Below, piece after piece: positions 5,107 through 5,171 of a stretch of DNA of 5,171 bases (its first letter is position 1; every line of letters starts with the position of its first letter). The stretch comes from Lachnospira sp. (GTDB lineage: Bacteria; Bacillota; Clostridia; Lachnospirales; Lachnospiraceae), in NCBI GenBank assembly GCA_017626275.1, contig JAGAJD010000139.1:1-5171 (forward strand), in the 5' to 3' direction. Under the pieces are notes generated by a model. It was not told the DNA's origin. It ran no database searches and saw only the letters and a list, made by a program, of their open reading frames with translations. The translations under genes and the position numbers were made by a program.

Positions 5107-5171
5107 CTATTTTAATTGTACTCTTGGAAGATTCCACTCAAAATGTGCCGCAAGAAGTCTGAGCAAAACAA
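5107..5171 (-). CDS. C-terminal end of an unidentified convergent gene (partial)
   Basis: On the minus strand one frame reads VLLRLLAAHFEWNLPRVQLK and ends at TAG (5107-5109), 3 nt from the terminator T-run. The placement, with a stop right at a bidirectional-looking terminator, is what a convergent gene would show, and the peptide looks like real protein. The other two minus-strand frames stop at higher coordinates (near 5113 and 5139). Only about 20 codons are present and one plus-strand frame is also open, so the call is tentative. I do not recognise the family. Confidence 0.45.
   Translation of the reverse strand, partial: VLLRLLAAHFEWNLPRVQLK

Overview
The window comes from an endospore-forming member of the Firmicutes, most likely class Clostridia and plausibly Lachnospiraceae-like. 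The evidence is the spoIIIA sporulation operon, the AT-rich composition, strong Shine-Dalgarno sites, use of a TTG start, and a leaderless NodB-type deacetylase of a kind I associate with gut clostridia. The species cannot be named from the sequence. Nothing suggests a mobile element, CRISPR array, rRNA or tRNA.

Left half, minus strand (1-2684): the first five genes of the spoIIIA operon in canonical order, spoIIIAA, AB, AC, AD and the first 179 codons of AE, which runs off the left edge. The genes are packed tightly: gaps are 5, 12 and 10 nt, then AD and AE overlap by 13 nt. A good candidate sigma-E (mother-cell) promoter lies upstream at 2656-2684. Its predicted transcript starts just before a 7-bp stem-loop (2611-2647). 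The products form the mother-cell side of the SpoIIIA-SpoIIQ 'feeding tube' between mother cell and forespore: AA is the cytoplasmic ATPase, and AB, AC, AD and AE are membrane components.

Middle, plus strand (2760-4118): a secreted PBP5/DacF-type D-alanyl-D-alanine carboxypeptidase, transcribed divergently from spoIIIA across a 180-nt intergenic region. It has the SxxK, SxN and KTG catalytic motifs, about 45 extra residues after the SxN motif, and many cysteines for an exported enzyme. Its position suggests, but does not prove, a role in spore or sporulation peptidoglycan.

Right part, plus strand (4108-5104): a leaderless NodB-like polysaccharide deacetylase homologue with its own sigma-A promoter, whose -35 box overlaps the end of the carboxypeptidase gene. 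It ends at a strong intrinsic terminator (5071-5104). The last 65 bases probably hold the C-terminal end of an unidentified convergent gene on the minus strand.

Overall this is a chromosomal housekeeping/sporulation region. I found no clear undescribed system. The most notable points are the divergent carboxypeptidase with its insertion, the 5'-end hairpins on two transcripts, and corrected starts for several genes.
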